The translations under genes and the position numbers were made by a program. The notes below the pieces were generated by a model. That model saw only the letters and a list, made by a program, of their open reading frames with translations, did no database searches and was not told where the DNA came from. From Desulfosporosinus cupriresistens (GTDB lineage: Bacteria; Bacillota; Desulfitobacteriia; Desulfitobacteriales; Desulfitobacteriaceae), in assembly GCF_001707885.1 (NCBI RefSeq), contig NZ_MASS01000027.1, positions 1-54,413 on the forward strand: a DNA stretch of 54,413 nucleotides, given 5' to 3'. Below, piece after piece: positions 24,395-32,832 of the stretch (position 1 is the stretch's first letter; each line of letters begins with the position of its first letter).

Positions 24395-25222
24395 TTGGCC
24401 AACCAATTTTATCTAGTTCAAAAGACCGCTAAAAAAGTGTCCCTTGCTGTCCGGGTGACTGATGATTATACCCTGAGAGAACCTGTTGGCAGGATTAAGG
24501 TTGGCATCAAAGAAGCCGTCGCCGGACCGGTCAAAAACCCAAGCGGATATTATGTATTTACTGACTTACTCCCAGGCAGTTATTCAGTTGAGGTCGCTTC
24601 GCAATATTACTTAACCGGGGAGTCGGCCGTTAATACCGCTCTTCTTGATGCAAAATATCCGGTGTTAAATATTAGTTTAACCCCCCACAGCGCCTATCCC
24701 TTTACCGGGAGTGTCGCCCTAATCCGAGGACTGGTGTACGGATCGGCGGGTAAAAGCTTGGCGAAAGCCGGTGTACAGGCTGTCGTTACCGACCCGGAGA
24801 ACGCTGATAAGGCAAAGTTAAGTAAAAACCCTGTCAAAGCGGGGGACAGAACTGTATTATTGGCCGATATTTACGGAGAGCTTACTCCAGATGAGCTGCT
24901 GATGATTAAAGATGTCAATAAAATGTGTAACGAAGTCATTAAAATTGCACCGCCCGTGCCTGCTAACTCGGCAGTTCAACCCGTTAGTTTAGCGTCACCC
25001 CTTAAGTTTGACCATCCTGCCAAAACTCCGTTGATGTCTGTTTTAAAAACCCTAACTAACGAGAAGGGGGAGTTTGTAATCTACTTCAGGACGCTTAAGG
25101 CTAATAAATTCAACGTGAGCATACAGGTGCATCATCCTGACTACCAAATCTTCAACCGGGAGGTGGAAATCACTGCGGACAAACAGGTTTCCCTGGGTGT
25201 AATTCAACTGACAACGGCTTAA
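24395..25222 (+). CDS. Carboxypeptidase-regulatory-like domain protein of the eCIS operon
   Basis: The 275-residue protein starts at TTG 24395 with GGGGGAGG about 10 bp upstream. It has two beta-sandwich parts resembling carboxypeptidase regulatory-like/transthyretin-type domains: the first around residues 18-85 (SGYYVFTDLLPGSYSVEVAS), the second around 105-260, ending NEKGEFVIYFRTLKANKFNV and VHHPDYQIFNREVEI. Such domains bind surfaces or other proteins. Its place between cap and sheath suggests a cap decoration or adaptor, but no Afp counterpart is known to me. No signal peptide is seen. Confidence 0.6.
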   Translation: MANQFYLVQKTAKKVSLAVRVTDDYTLREPVGRIKVGIKEAVAGPVKNPSGYYVFTDLLPGSYSVEVASQYYLTGESAVNTALLDAKYPVLNISLTPHSAYPFTGSVALIRGLVYGSAGKSLAKAGVQAVVTDPENADKAKLSKNPVKAGDRTVLLADIYGELTPDELLMIKDVNKMCNEVIKIAPPVPANSAVQPVSLASPLKFDHPAKTPLMSVLKTLTNEKGEFVIYFRTLKANKFNVSIQVHHPDYQIFNREVEITADKQVSLGVIQLTTA

Positions 25223-25259
25223 GTGCTAAGAAATAAACAACAGAAAAGGAGGATGAAAA

Positions 25260-26807
25260 ATGCCGGAATACTTATCACCGGGAGTTTATGTGGAAGAAAT
25301 TGAAATTGGTTCGAAACCCATTGAAGGAGTATCCACCAGTACAGCCGGTTTTTTAGGTGAGGCAGAGAGGGGGCCTACGGCTGCAGCACTGGTTACTAAC
25401 TGGCTGCAGTACCAAAGGGTTTTTGGCAGTTATTTCGGGGCAGACAAATATCTCCCCTATGCAGTAAAAGGCTTTTTTGACAACGGTGGGCAGCGCTGCT
25501 ATATCGGGCGGATTGTAAAGCAGTCCTCGGAGACTGCCACTATCAGTTTGACGGCTGGCAGCAGTGATGTTCTGACGGTATCTGCTGTAGGTGAAGGGAC
25601 ATGGGGCAACTGGATTGCGTTGAAGCTTTCTGCAGGCTCCTTTAGTAAAAAAGATAATCCTCTCTTCAAATTAAGTGTAAGTTATTGGAAAAAGGAGCCC
25701 GCCTCATTGTATGACCCAGAGAGTGATGCCAAGACTAGGCCGCGTCCTGATGTGACGGAGATTTTTGACAACCTTTCGCTGGTTGAGAATTCTCCGGATT
25801 ATTACATCAAGAGGATTAACGGAATTTCCGACCTAATCACGGTTTCCGAAATCAGTAATTCAGCGTCAATTCCAGATGGTCCGGCGGCTATCACCTATCT
25901 TACAGGTGGCTCTGATGGGACTGGTAACCTAGTATTGTCTGATTTTCAGCGGGAGGATACCGATGATGATCCTGCTAACAGGAAAGGATTAACCGCTTTC
26001 AAAACCATTGACGATATTTCAATTGTTTATGTCCCTAACGTCTTAAACATCAGTGGTCTTGCTGCCGAGTTAATCACCCACTGTGAGACAATGAAGGACC
26101 GCTTTGCGGTGCTCGATGCGGAACAAGGTTCGGCCAAGGTTTCCGACCTAAACCCGCGGGACAATTACGACACAAAATACGCTGCCTACTACTATCCCTG
26201 GATCAAGATTGTCGATTCTGAGGCTGGCCTGATGCGAACTATACCGCCGGGTGGCCATGTGGCTGGAATCTACGCTCGTAGTGATACCGAGCGGGGTGTT
26301 CACAAAGCACCGGCCAACGAACCTGTCCGCGGCGCGGCTGACCTAGAATTCCAGATTACTAGGGGTGAACAGGATATTCTGAACCCCAGAGGGGTCAATG
26401 TGATCCGCGCTTTTCCCGGCAGGGGAATCAGGGTCTGGGGCGCGCGTACATTGTCCAGTGACCCCCTGTGGAAGTATATCAACCTCCGCCGGCTGTTCCT
26501 TTTCCTGGAGGAATCCATAGACAAAGGAAACCAATGGGTGGTTTTTGAACCGAACAATGAAAAACTCTGGGCTAGGGTAAAAAGTACTATCACGGAGTTC
26601 CTAACCCGAGTGTGGCGGGATGGAGCGCTAATGGGCACCAAGGCAGAGGAAGCCTTTTTTGTCAAGGTTGACCGTTCCACCATGACCCAGAGCGATATTG
26701 ACAACGGGCGCCTAATTGTTCTCATTGGTGTTGCGCCTGTAAAACCGGCAGAGTTTGTTATCTTCCGCATCGCCCAGTGGGCTGGCGGCTCTACGGTTAC
26801 TGAATAA
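25260..26807 (+). CDS. Contractile sheath protein
   Basis: The 515-residue protein begins with LSPGVYVEEIEIGSKPIEGV, the near-universal start of phage-type tail sheath proteins (Phage_sheath_1 family). Later segments fit the C-terminal domain (WKYINLRRLFLFLEESIDKG, ARVKSTITEFLTRVWRDGAL). Sheath subunits wrap the inner tube and contract to drive it through a target envelope. AAAGGAGG precedes ATG 25260. Only one sheath gene is present, whereas Afp and PVC have several. Confidence 0.97.
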   Translation: MPEYLSPGVYVEEIEIGSKPIEGVSTSTAGFLGEAERGPTAAALVTNWLQYQRVFGSYFGADKYLPYAVKGFFDNGGQRCYIGRIVKQSSETATISLTAGSSDVLTVSAVGEGTWGNWIALKLSAGSFSKKDNPLFKLSVSYWKKEPASLYDPESDAKTRPRPDVTEIFDNLSLVENSPDYYIKRINGISDLITVSEISNSASIPDGPAAITYLTGGSDGTGNLVLSDFQREDTDDDPANRKGLTAFKTIDDISIVYVPNVLNISGLAAELITHCETMKDRFAVLDAEQGSAKVSDLNPRDNYDTKYAAYYYPWIKIVDSEAGLMRTIPPGGHVAGIYARSDTERGVHKAPANEPVRGAADLEFQITRGEQDILNPRGVNVIRAFPGRGIRVWGARTLSSDPLWKYINLRRLFLFLEESIDKGNQWVVFEPNNEKLWARVKSTITEFLTRVWRDGALMGTKAEEAFFVKVDRSTMTQSDIDNGRLIVLIGVAPVKPAEFVIFRIAQWAGGSTVTE

Positions 26808-26825
26808 AACAGGAGGTGCAGAAGT

Positions 26826-27260
26826 ATGCCGGGGCAAAGAAAAGATCCATTGCGGAATTTCCGTTTCAGAGTGGAGATAGACGGCATCCAGCAGGCCGGT
26901 TTCACAGAAGTTACCGGCTTTGATGCCACAGTGGATGTAATAGATTACCGTGAGGGGAGTGACCCCACACATGTACGCAAACTATCCGGTTTAACCAAAT
27001 ACGGAAATATAACCCTAAAATGGGGCATCACTGATTCCATGGAGATTTACAACTGGCACAAAGGGGTTATTGATGGGAGTGTCCAGCGCAAGAATATTTC
27101 GATCATCATCGTTGATGAAACCGGGGCCGACAAAGCGCGCTGGAACATCATCAATGCCTGGCCTGTTAAATACGGTCCCCCTGATCTCAATGCCAAGGGT
27201 AATGATGTGGCTATTGAAACCTTGGAACTTGTCCATGAGGGGATGACGCGGGTCAGTTAA
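26826..27260 (+). CDS. Inner tube protein 1 (gp19/Hcp-like)
   Basis: The 144-residue protein matches T4 gp19-type tail tube proteins: PLRNFRFRVEIDGIQQAGFT and the end AIETLELVHEGMTRVS are typical. Subunits form stacked hexamer rings. AGGAGGTG precedes ATG 26826, 18 bp after the sheath gene. A second, diverged tube gene lies at 27874. In Afp/PVC one tube protein makes most of the tube and the other the ring at the baseplate. Confidence 0.95.
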   Translation: MPGQRKDPLRNFRFRVEIDGIQQAGFTEVTGFDATVDVIDYREGSDPTHVRKLSGLTKYGNITLKWGITDSMEIYNWHKGVIDGSVQRKNISIIIVDETGADKARWNIINAWPVKYGPPDLNAKGNDVAIETLELVHEGMTRVS

Positions 27261-27313
27261 GATGCCGGAAGCTAAAGCAGAGGCATTCATCATTTCAGAA
27301 AGCAGGTGGATAA

Positions 27314-27682
27314 GTGGCTTTTCAAACTGAATTCGAATTTACTCTCCCCAAGGGTTATGTTGACGAGTACGGCAGTTTGCACCGCAGCGGGACCATGCGT
27401 TTAGCCACTGCGGCAGACGAAATCCTACCTATGAAGGACCCACGGGTACAGCAGAATCCTGCGTATCTGACCGTTATCCTTTTAGCGAGGGTAATTATCA
27501 AGCTAGGCGAGGTACAGTCCATTAACCCCAAGGTTATTGAAGGCTTGTTCTCTTCAGATCTGGCTTTTCTTCAGGATTTCTACCGTCGGATTAACGGGGA
27601 CGGAAGAACGGTGCTCAAAACCATATGCCCGAAGTGTGAATATGAGTTTGAAGTGGAGGTGGCTGGTTCGGGGGAAGTCTAA
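27314..27682 (+). CDS. Phage-like tail assembly protein (chaperone position), with zinc-ribbon end
   Basis: The 122-residue product starts at GTG 27314 behind AGCAGGTGG. Its start FEFTLPKGYVDEYGSLHRSG and LPMKDPRVQQNPAYLTVILLARVI resemble a family annotated as tail assembly proteins in phages and eCIS. The end holds CPKCEYEF, half a zinc ribbon. It lies where phages put tail assembly chaperones, between tube and tape measure. The final codons include a GGGGG run (27670-27674) just before the stop. A -1 slip there would join it to the small frame ending at 27858, as happens for lambda gpG-gpGT. Confidence 0.7.
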   Translation: MAFQTEFEFTLPKGYVDEYGSLHRSGTMRLATAADEILPMKDPRVQQNPAYLTVILLARVIIKLGEVQSINPKVIEGLFSSDLAFLQDFYRRINGDGRTVLKTICPKCEYEFEVEVAGSGEV

Positions 27683-27858
27683 CGGGCTACCCCCATGACC
27701 GGCTTTACGAGGAGGTAGCCTTTATTGCCTATTATTTTCACTGGCCCCATGACGAAATCATGGAAATGGAGCACCGAGAGCGCAAAAGGTGGTGCAGGGA
27801 GATTTCCAAAATAAACCGCAAACTGAATAAAGAACCGGAGAATGCATTTGATCTCTAA
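27652..27858 (+). CDS. Small eCIS protein (DUF6760-like) in the -1 frame, no start codon of its own
   Basis: From TGA 27649 to TAA 27856-27858 the frame reads SLTGYPHDRLYEEVAFIAYY then FHWPHDEIMEMEHRERKRWC, a conserved small eCIS/phage protein that I associate with DUF6760 and with the place of Afp6. No ATG, GTG or TTG occurs before the conserved part; the first ATG is about 35 codons in. The frame overlaps the preceding gene in the -1 phase, and a G-run lies in the overlap. Production by programmed frameshifting as a fusion is therefore likely, but a non-standard start or a sequence error is not excluded. Confidence 0.65.
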   Translation, partial: SGGGWFGGSLTGYPHDRLYEEVAFIAYYFHWPHDEIMEMEHRERKRWCREISKINRKLNKEPENAFDL

Positions 27859-27873
27859 GGGGGAGGGCGGAAT

Positions 27874-28302
27874 ATGGCCACGGGTAAGAGGAAGAACCCT
27901 TATACAAATTTTAAATTTCTGGTGGAAATCAACGGCATGGTGGTGGCTGGTTTTTCGGAAGTTTATGGACTCCAGGCGGAGACTGAAACAGAAGAGTACC
28001 GGGAAGGCGGGGTCAACCATTTCGTGCTTAAGTTGCCCAAGGTCACCAGTTATCCTAACCTTACCCTCAAAAGAGGCCTAACCGATTCCGATGCGCTCTA
28101 TAAATGGTATCGAGATGTAGCTGTCGGCAGTATTGTACGGAAGCAGGTTTCTGTAGTTGTATTGGATCATTCGGGAAATGAAGTTCGCCGCTGGAATTTC
28201 TCCCAGGCTTACCCAGTAAAATGGACAGGGCCTGAGCTTAGTGCCGACAGCAGCGCAATTGCGGTGGAAGTTGTGGAACTTGTGCATAAGGGGCTAATCT
28301 GA
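27874..28302 (+). CDS. Inner tube protein 2 (gp19-like)
   Basis: The 142-residue protein is a second gp19-type tube protein. It starts PYTNFKFLVEINGMVVAGFS and ends IAVEVVELVHKGLI, and is clearly related to but diverged from tube protein 1. GGGGGAGGG precedes ATG 27874. By its place just before the baseplate genes it would be the Afp5-like ring that joins tube and spike. Confidence 0.94.
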   Translation: MATGKRKNPYTNFKFLVEINGMVVAGFSEVYGLQAETETEEYREGGVNHFVLKLPKVTSYPNLTLKRGLTDSDALYKWYRDVAVGSIVRKQVSVVVLDHSGNEVRRWNFSQAYPVKWTGPELSADSSAIAVEVVELVHKGLI

Positions 28303-28303
28303 A

Positions 28304-29693
28304 ATGATGACTGATCAGACTTTTTGGCAGTGGGTATGGCGTAAAAACAGCATCATGAAAAAATATGGGTCGGCGGGACCGCCCCTTGTTTTGCGGTATG
28401 TCGTCGCTGCTCAGCAGGTTTTGTACTTTTGGCAGTCATTAACCCTCAGGTTAAATGTAGCTTTACCAGCTTTCGTAAGCTATGCAACAGTAGGAGCGCC
28501 CCTCGCGATGTATGCGTATGCAACAGTAGGAGCGCCCCTCGCGATGTATGCGTATGCAACAGTAGGAGCGCCCCCCGCGAGGTATGCGTATGCAACAGCA
28601 GGAGTGCCCCCCGCGAGGTATGCGTATGCAACAGCAGGAGCGCCCCCGCGAGGTATGCGTATGCAACAGTAGGAGCGCCCCCACGAGGTATGCGTATGCA
28701 ACAGCAGGAGCGCCCCTCGCGAGGTATGCGACAGCGGGACTGTCCTCCGCCGGTATTAGAGGAGTGGTAACCCTACCTGAAGACGCGGCATTCTTTAGGA
28801 AGTACCCTTGGGCGGTCACTGCCAATAAGGAGCGCCAAGGATTAAAAGCGCCAACTGGACCTTCGCTTTTGGGGGACGCTGCCATTAAAAGAGTGAAGCT
28901 TTTTACTTCTTCAGATATAGAGCGGTTTGCCCTGCAGAAAACCGTACAAACATTGGTGACCTGGCATAACAAAGCCGTAAGACGAGTTGGATTCTCACAG
29001 GGGCCTATAGCAGCCTCGCAGTTAACAACTCGGGTTTTTCTTTCATCGGTTAATGAATCGTTGGAAAAAATTACTGATTTGCAGTGGCGGCTGGTTATGG
29101 CCGGCGCTCCTATAAAAGTCGCATCACCGATGACCATAAAGGCATCAGTCACAACGATGCCTACGGTCACAGCCATAGAGAGTTCCGTCGCAGTCAAGCA
29201 GACTCCGAACGCAGCCGGATATACAACGGAAGCAATCAGGTATGTGCGGGTTGTAGCAGGAGTGGCACAGAATTCAGCCACACAGTTGCCACGTTCGGTA
29301 AGCTGGCTGCTAAAATCAAGGGGAAAGGGGCCACTAGCAGAAGTACATCTTAAAAATACACCCGGATATCGGTTGCATTCAGCTTTAGTGTCTCATACCT
29401 CGGCAGTGCATGTGCATGCTCTGGATTATACTACCGCGGTGGCCAACACACCCCCGTCGGTCGAAATTATCCACGCTGTGGCAACAAGTGTTCACGAGCC
29501 GGCCGAAATTGTTCACGTCCCAGCCACAACCACTTATAAGCCAGCCACAACTGTTCAAGCTTCGGACTCTACAGTCCGGGGGATAACTATCCCTTCCACG
29601 GCGTCGGCGGTGGACATTTCTCGGCTGGCGGAGCAGGTATGCCGGGTAATAGAAGGCAAAATTACTCGGGAGAAGGAAAGAAGGGGGATGTAA
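28304..29693 (+). CDS. eCIS protein with 12-residue repeats, reading frame split by 1-bp changes in repeats
   Basis: The gene starts at ATG 28304, 1 bp after tube 2. After about 59 residues it enters a 36-bp tandem repeat coding for YAYATVGAPLAM-like units. Two of the units are 35 bp, so the frame shifts twice; the long C-terminal part (LSSAGIRGVVTLPEDAAFFR onward, to 29693) is in a third frame. Restoring both bases would give one protein of about 463 residues. The end AVDISRLAEQVCRVIEGKI is a helix I have seen at the end of eCIS proteins at this place. The slot, between tube and LysM protein, is that of the tape measure in phages. Whether it is off, phase-variable or expressed in parts is unknown. 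Confidence 0.6.
28481..28730 (+). repeat. 36-bp coding minisatellite, seven units
   Basis: Units start at 28481, 28517, 28553, 28589, 28625, 28660 and 28695, with a damaged eighth at 28725. Each reads TATGCAACAGTAGGAGCGCC with a short C-tract, then CGCGAKGTATGCG. The units at 28625 and 28660 are 35 bp long. C-tract length varies (4C+T, 6C, 5C), the likely site of slippage. All three forward frames stay open through the array. Confidence 0.9.
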
Positions 29694-29694
29694 G

Positions 29695-30348
29695 GTGGAT
29701 GTCACGGAATCGAAGAAAGTGAAGGCGGAGATACAGCCGTTGGATAACAGAGGAAATCCAAAGGGTGACCCGGTTAAAGTTTTGTTTAATCCGGCGGAGT
29801 ATTCCATCGAGAAAAACAATCAGTTCCAGCAAACGTTGCTGCCCGGTCTGTCAGCGCCAGTCACCCATTTCATCGGAGGCAACGCCAGTAGCCTTACCAT
29901 GGACCTTTTTTTCGATACCTATGAGACAGGGGAAGATGTCAGGGATTATACCAGGAAAATTACCAACCTGCTGGAGATTGACAGTGACCTCCATGCCCCG
30001 CCTGTCTGTCAGTTCAGATGGGGTAGGCTGGAATTTAAAGCTGTACTGGAACGGGTAACCCAGCGGTTTTCCATGTTTCGCGATGAACAGGGGATACCGG
30101 TTCGAGCTACCCTCAACGTAACGTTTAAAGAGTACAAAACTATCACGGAGCAGTTTCAGGAAAAGCCCCGTTTTTCATCAGACCGGACTAAACACAGGTT
30201 AATCAGTCAAGGTGATAGCCTGTGGTTAATTGCTGACCGGGAATATGACGACCCAGCTCTTTGGCGGCGCATCGCCCGAGTTAACAACATCGAGAATCCG
30301 CGGATCTTACAAGTAGGGAAGGAAATAATAGTGCCCCCTTTGGAGTGA
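29695..30348 (+). CDS. LysM-domain baseplate/tail protein (Afp7/Pvc7-like)
   Basis: The 217-residue protein starts at GTG 29695, overlapping the end of the preceding gene region. Residues 1-160 match the N-terminal domain of eCIS LysM proteins (KVLFNPAEYSIEKNNQFQQT and GNASSLTMDLFFDTYETGED). Residues about 167-215 are a LysM domain (LISQGDSLWLIADREYDDPA ending EIIVPPLE). LysM binds peptidoglycan or glycan; in T4 gp53-like proteins it links the baseplate wedge to the hub. Ribosome site GGGGG lies 7 bp upstream. Confidence 0.92.
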   Translation: MDVTESKKVKAEIQPLDNRGNPKGDPVKVLFNPAEYSIEKNNQFQQTLLPGLSAPVTHFIGGNASSLTMDLFFDTYETGEDVRDYTRKITNLLEIDSDLHAPPVCQFRWGRLEFKAVLERVTQRFSMFRDEQGIPVRATLNVTFKEYKTITEQFQEKPRFSSDRTKHRLISQGDSLWLIADREYDDPALWRRIARVNNIENPRILQVGKEIIVPPLE

Positions 30349-30352
30349 TGAA

Positions 30353-31417
30353 ATGGAAAAGAAGTATCACAATTTTTATGCTCCTGCTTTTGACGTTCTT
30401 ATTGAAAACACTAATATCCTTCAGGAAGGGATGGAGCTTACCGACGTCATGGTAGAAAACACTGTAGAGGGCGCGGACAGCTTTTCTTTTACCGTGAATA
30501 ATGCCTTCGACATCGTCAGAAAGGACTTTAATTGGCTGGACCAATATTTATCCGTTGGAAAAAAGGTCGAGATAAAAATGGGATATTACGACCGTCTGCA
30601 ATCTGTGTTTTTTGGATTGGTAACGGCAGTGGATATTACTTTTCCTGCTGGCGGTTTTCCCCAGGTGGAAGTGAGAGGTCTGGACATTTCCCATCTGATG
30701 ATGAAAGGGAGCAGCTGCTTTTCTTGGGATGAGGTCAAAGACAGTGAGATAGCTAGAAAAATCGCAGCCAAATTTAAATTGGACGGTGTGGAAATAGAAG
30801 AAAGCAAAATAAAGCACTCTAAGGTGGTTCAGGACGGGGAGAGTGACTTTAATTTTCTCACCAGGCTGGCGGCCAGAAATGGTTTTGAATTTTTTATTCT
30901 CGGTAAAACCCTTTATTTCAGGGACCCGGCGAAAAGAAAGCTGGAGCTGCTGACTTTGGAATGGGGTAAGAATTTGCTTAGTTTTGCACCGCGGATCAAT
31001 ATTTCCGGGCAGGTTTCAGGGATCGAGGTTAGAGGCTGGGATGCCTTGGCTAAGAAGGTTATTGTGGGCAAAGCCGGCGTAGGAGATGAGACCGGTAGCG
31101 ATGATGGGAAAAAAAGCGGTGGTGAACTGGTCAGTGAAGCTTTTCGGAAAGAGATTGTGGAACGAATCAGTTGTTCTGTGCGTTCTCAAGAAGAAGCAGA
31201 CCTTAAAGCCAAAACAGAGTACAATCGACGGGCCAAAAAGCTGCTTACCGGCGGCGGTGAATCTATTGGGTTACCGGACATAATGCCAGGCGGGTATCTG
31301 AAACTGGCGGGCTTGGGTAAAACCTTCAGCAGGACATATTATATTTTAGGCACTCAACATACAATCAGCAGTTTAGGCTACCGGACAACGTTCAATGTTG
31401 AAGGGAAAAAGATATGA
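30353..31417 (+). CDS. Hub protein, phage late control gpD family (Afp8 N-half/VgrG-like)
   Basis: The 354-residue protein belongs to the gpD/gp27-like hub family: VGKKVEIKMGYYDRLQSVFF (first barrel), ISHLMMKGSSCFSWDEVKDS and QDGESDFNFLTRLAARNGFE are typical. Three copies would make the trimeric hub on which the spike sits. The next gene overlaps it by 4 bp (ATGA). In Afp/PVC and VgrG the hub and spike are fused; here they are two genes, as in P2-like phages. Confidence 0.92.
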   Translation: MEKKYHNFYAPAFDVLIENTNILQEGMELTDVMVENTVEGADSFSFTVNNAFDIVRKDFNWLDQYLSVGKKVEIKMGYYDRLQSVFFGLVTAVDITFPAGGFPQVEVRGLDISHLMMKGSSCFSWDEVKDSEIARKIAAKFKLDGVEIEESKIKHSKVVQDGESDFNFLTRLAARNGFEFFILGKTLYFRDPAKRKLELLTLEWGKNLLSFAPRINISGQVSGIEVRGWDALAKKVIVGKAGVGDETGSDDGKKSGGELVSEAFRKEIVERISCSVRSQEEADLKAKTEYNRRAKKLLTGGGESIGLPDIMPGGYLKLAGLGKTFSRTYYILGTQHTISSLGYRTTFNVEGKKI

Positions 31418-32073
31418 ACATAGTTGATTTGTTAAGAACAGACCGAGATGATGCGGGGGAGAAACTATGCGGAGTAGTCATCGGGATTGTCACCAATAAC
31501 AAAGATCCAGAAGGCATGGGCCGGGTCAAGGTGAAATTCCCCTGGCGGGAGAGTGAGGATGAAAGTGACTGGGCCCGATTGGCCACCTTAATGGCCGGTA
31601 GTGAACGAGGCAGCTTCTTTCTGCCGGAAGTCGATGATGAGGTTTTGGTGGCTTTTGGCCAGGGTAATATTGATCAGCCTTATGTTATCGGAATGCTGTG
31701 GAACGGTAAAGACAAGCCGCCGGAGACTAACAGTGACGGTAAGAACAATATACGTAAGATCAAATCTAGAAGTGGGCATGAGATAATTTTTAACGATGAC
31801 AGCGAGCAAAAAAAAGAAAAATTAGAGATCCATACCAAAGGTGGACATACACTGGTTTTGGATGATTCTGCAGGTCAGGAAAAAATTGAGATCAAAGATA
31901 AAACCGGTTCGAATTCTATCATCATCGATTCAGCTCAGAACTCGTTAACGATTACAAGCGCGGCACAGCTCAAAATCAAGGCTCAGATGATCGAACTGGA
32001 TGCGGATGCTTCCATGACTTTAAAATCCAGCGGTATCCTTACCATTAAAGGGTCAATGGTTAAAATCAATTGA
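31414..32073 (+). CDS. Spike protein with OB-fold (gpV/gp5-like)
   Basis: The 219-residue protein has an N-terminal OB domain (GVVIGIVTNNKDPEGMGRVK, VKFPWRESEDESDWARLATL, VDDEVLVAFGQGNIDQPYVI) and a C-terminal triple-stranded beta-helix made of short repeats (GHEIIFNDD, KLEIHTKGG, IEIKDKTGS, LTITSAAQL). Trimers form the membrane-piercing needle. It is translationally coupled to the hub gene and followed by the PAAR tip gene. Confidence 0.93.
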   Translation: MNIVDLLRTDRDDAGEKLCGVVIGIVTNNKDPEGMGRVKVKFPWRESEDESDWARLATLMAGSERGSFFLPEVDDEVLVAFGQGNIDQPYVIGMLWNGKDKPPETNSDGKNNIRKIKSRSGHEIIFNDDSEQKKEKLEIHTKGGHTLVLDDSAGQEKIEIKDKTGSNSIIIDSAQNSLTITSAAQLKIKAQMIELDADASMTLKSSGILTIKGSMVKIN

Positions 32074-32087
32074 GGAGGTTGGTCTTT

Positions 32088-32381
32088 ATGCCGCCGGCTG
32101 CAAGGGTGGGTGATACCACTGCCCACGGCACTCCGCTTGGTCCGGGACCGGGTAGTGTAAATGTTTTAATTGGCGGAAAACCGGCCTGGCGGGCAAATTC
32201 AGATGTCCATAATTGCCCGCTGGTTACAGGAACTGTTCCTCATGTCGGGGGAATGGTGACTATGGGCAGCACCACTGTGCTGATCAATAACCTGCCGGCC
32301 GTGCGGATGGGGGATATGATCACGGAGAGTGGGCCGCCAAATTCGGTAGCGATGGGAGAAGCTACAGTAATGATCGGGTGA
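32088..32381 (+). CDS. PAAR-domain spike tip
   Basis: ATG 32088 follows GAGGAGG, giving 97 residues. The sequence carries PAAR features: PPAARVGDTTAHGTPLGPGP, VLIGGKPAWRANSDVHNCPL and the repeated VLINNLPAVRMGDM. His and Cys residues would hold the tip metal. It sharpens the spike and may carry effectors. No C-terminal toxin extension is present. An upstream in-frame start overlapping the spike gene is less likely. Confidence 0.92.
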   Translation: MPPAARVGDTTAHGTPLGPGPGSVNVLIGGKPAWRANSDVHNCPLVTGTVPHVGGMVTMGSTTVLINNLPAVRMGDMITESGPPNSVAMGEATVMIG

Positions 32382-32411
32382 ACACCGGTGGTGAAAGGTG
32401 CGGAGGTAACC

Positions 32412-32807
32412 ATGGCTAAGGAATTCTTGGGTAGAGGGTGGAAATTCCCTGTTCTGATTGACGGTTTGACCGGAAAAATTGCCATGTCGGAATATGAGCA
32501 GGATATCCGGGAAGCGATTTGGATAATTCTGGACACCGCCAAAGGTGAAAGGGTAATGCGGCCCGATTTTGGCTGTGGGATTCATGACTTTGTGTTTGCC
32601 GCCATGGATGTCGCTACAATGGGCATGATTGAATCAAAGGTGCGTGAAGCCCTTATCCGCTGGGAACCGAGAATTGAGATTATCAGGATTAACGTGTCTC
32701 CAGGGAAGGCGGCTGACGGAAAATTGGAAATTGCCCTGGATTATCGTGTACGTTCTACTAATAACCAGTTAAACCTGGTCTACCCTTTCTATCTTAATGA
32801 AGGTTAA
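32412..32807 (+). CDS. Baseplate wedge protein gp25/GPW family
   Basis: ATG 32412 follows GGAGGT and gives 131 residues; GTG 32388 is in frame but has no good ribosome site. EYEQDIREAIWIILDTAKGE followed by RVMRPDFGCGIHDFVF is the gp25 family core. These proteins nucleate sheath assembly on the baseplate. It fits between the spike and the large baseplate J genes. Confidence 0.93.
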   Translation: MAKEFLGRGWKFPVLIDGLTGKIAMSEYEQDIREAIWIILDTAKGERVMRPDFGCGIHDFVFAAMDVATMGMIESKVREALIRWEPRIEIIRINVSPGKAADGKLEIALDYRVRSTNNQLNLVYPFYLNEG

Positions 32808-32832
32808 TAGATGATTTGAGGGGGGTGAGATA

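Noticed and set aside
28481..28730. CRISPR array
   Set aside because: The 36-bp units abut without spacers and code for protein repeats, so this is a minisatellite.
28463..29281. 272-residue minus-strand frame across the minisatellite
   Set aside because: It has no ribosome site, runs against a tightly packed plus-strand operon, and its openness is a by-product of the repeat and GC composition.
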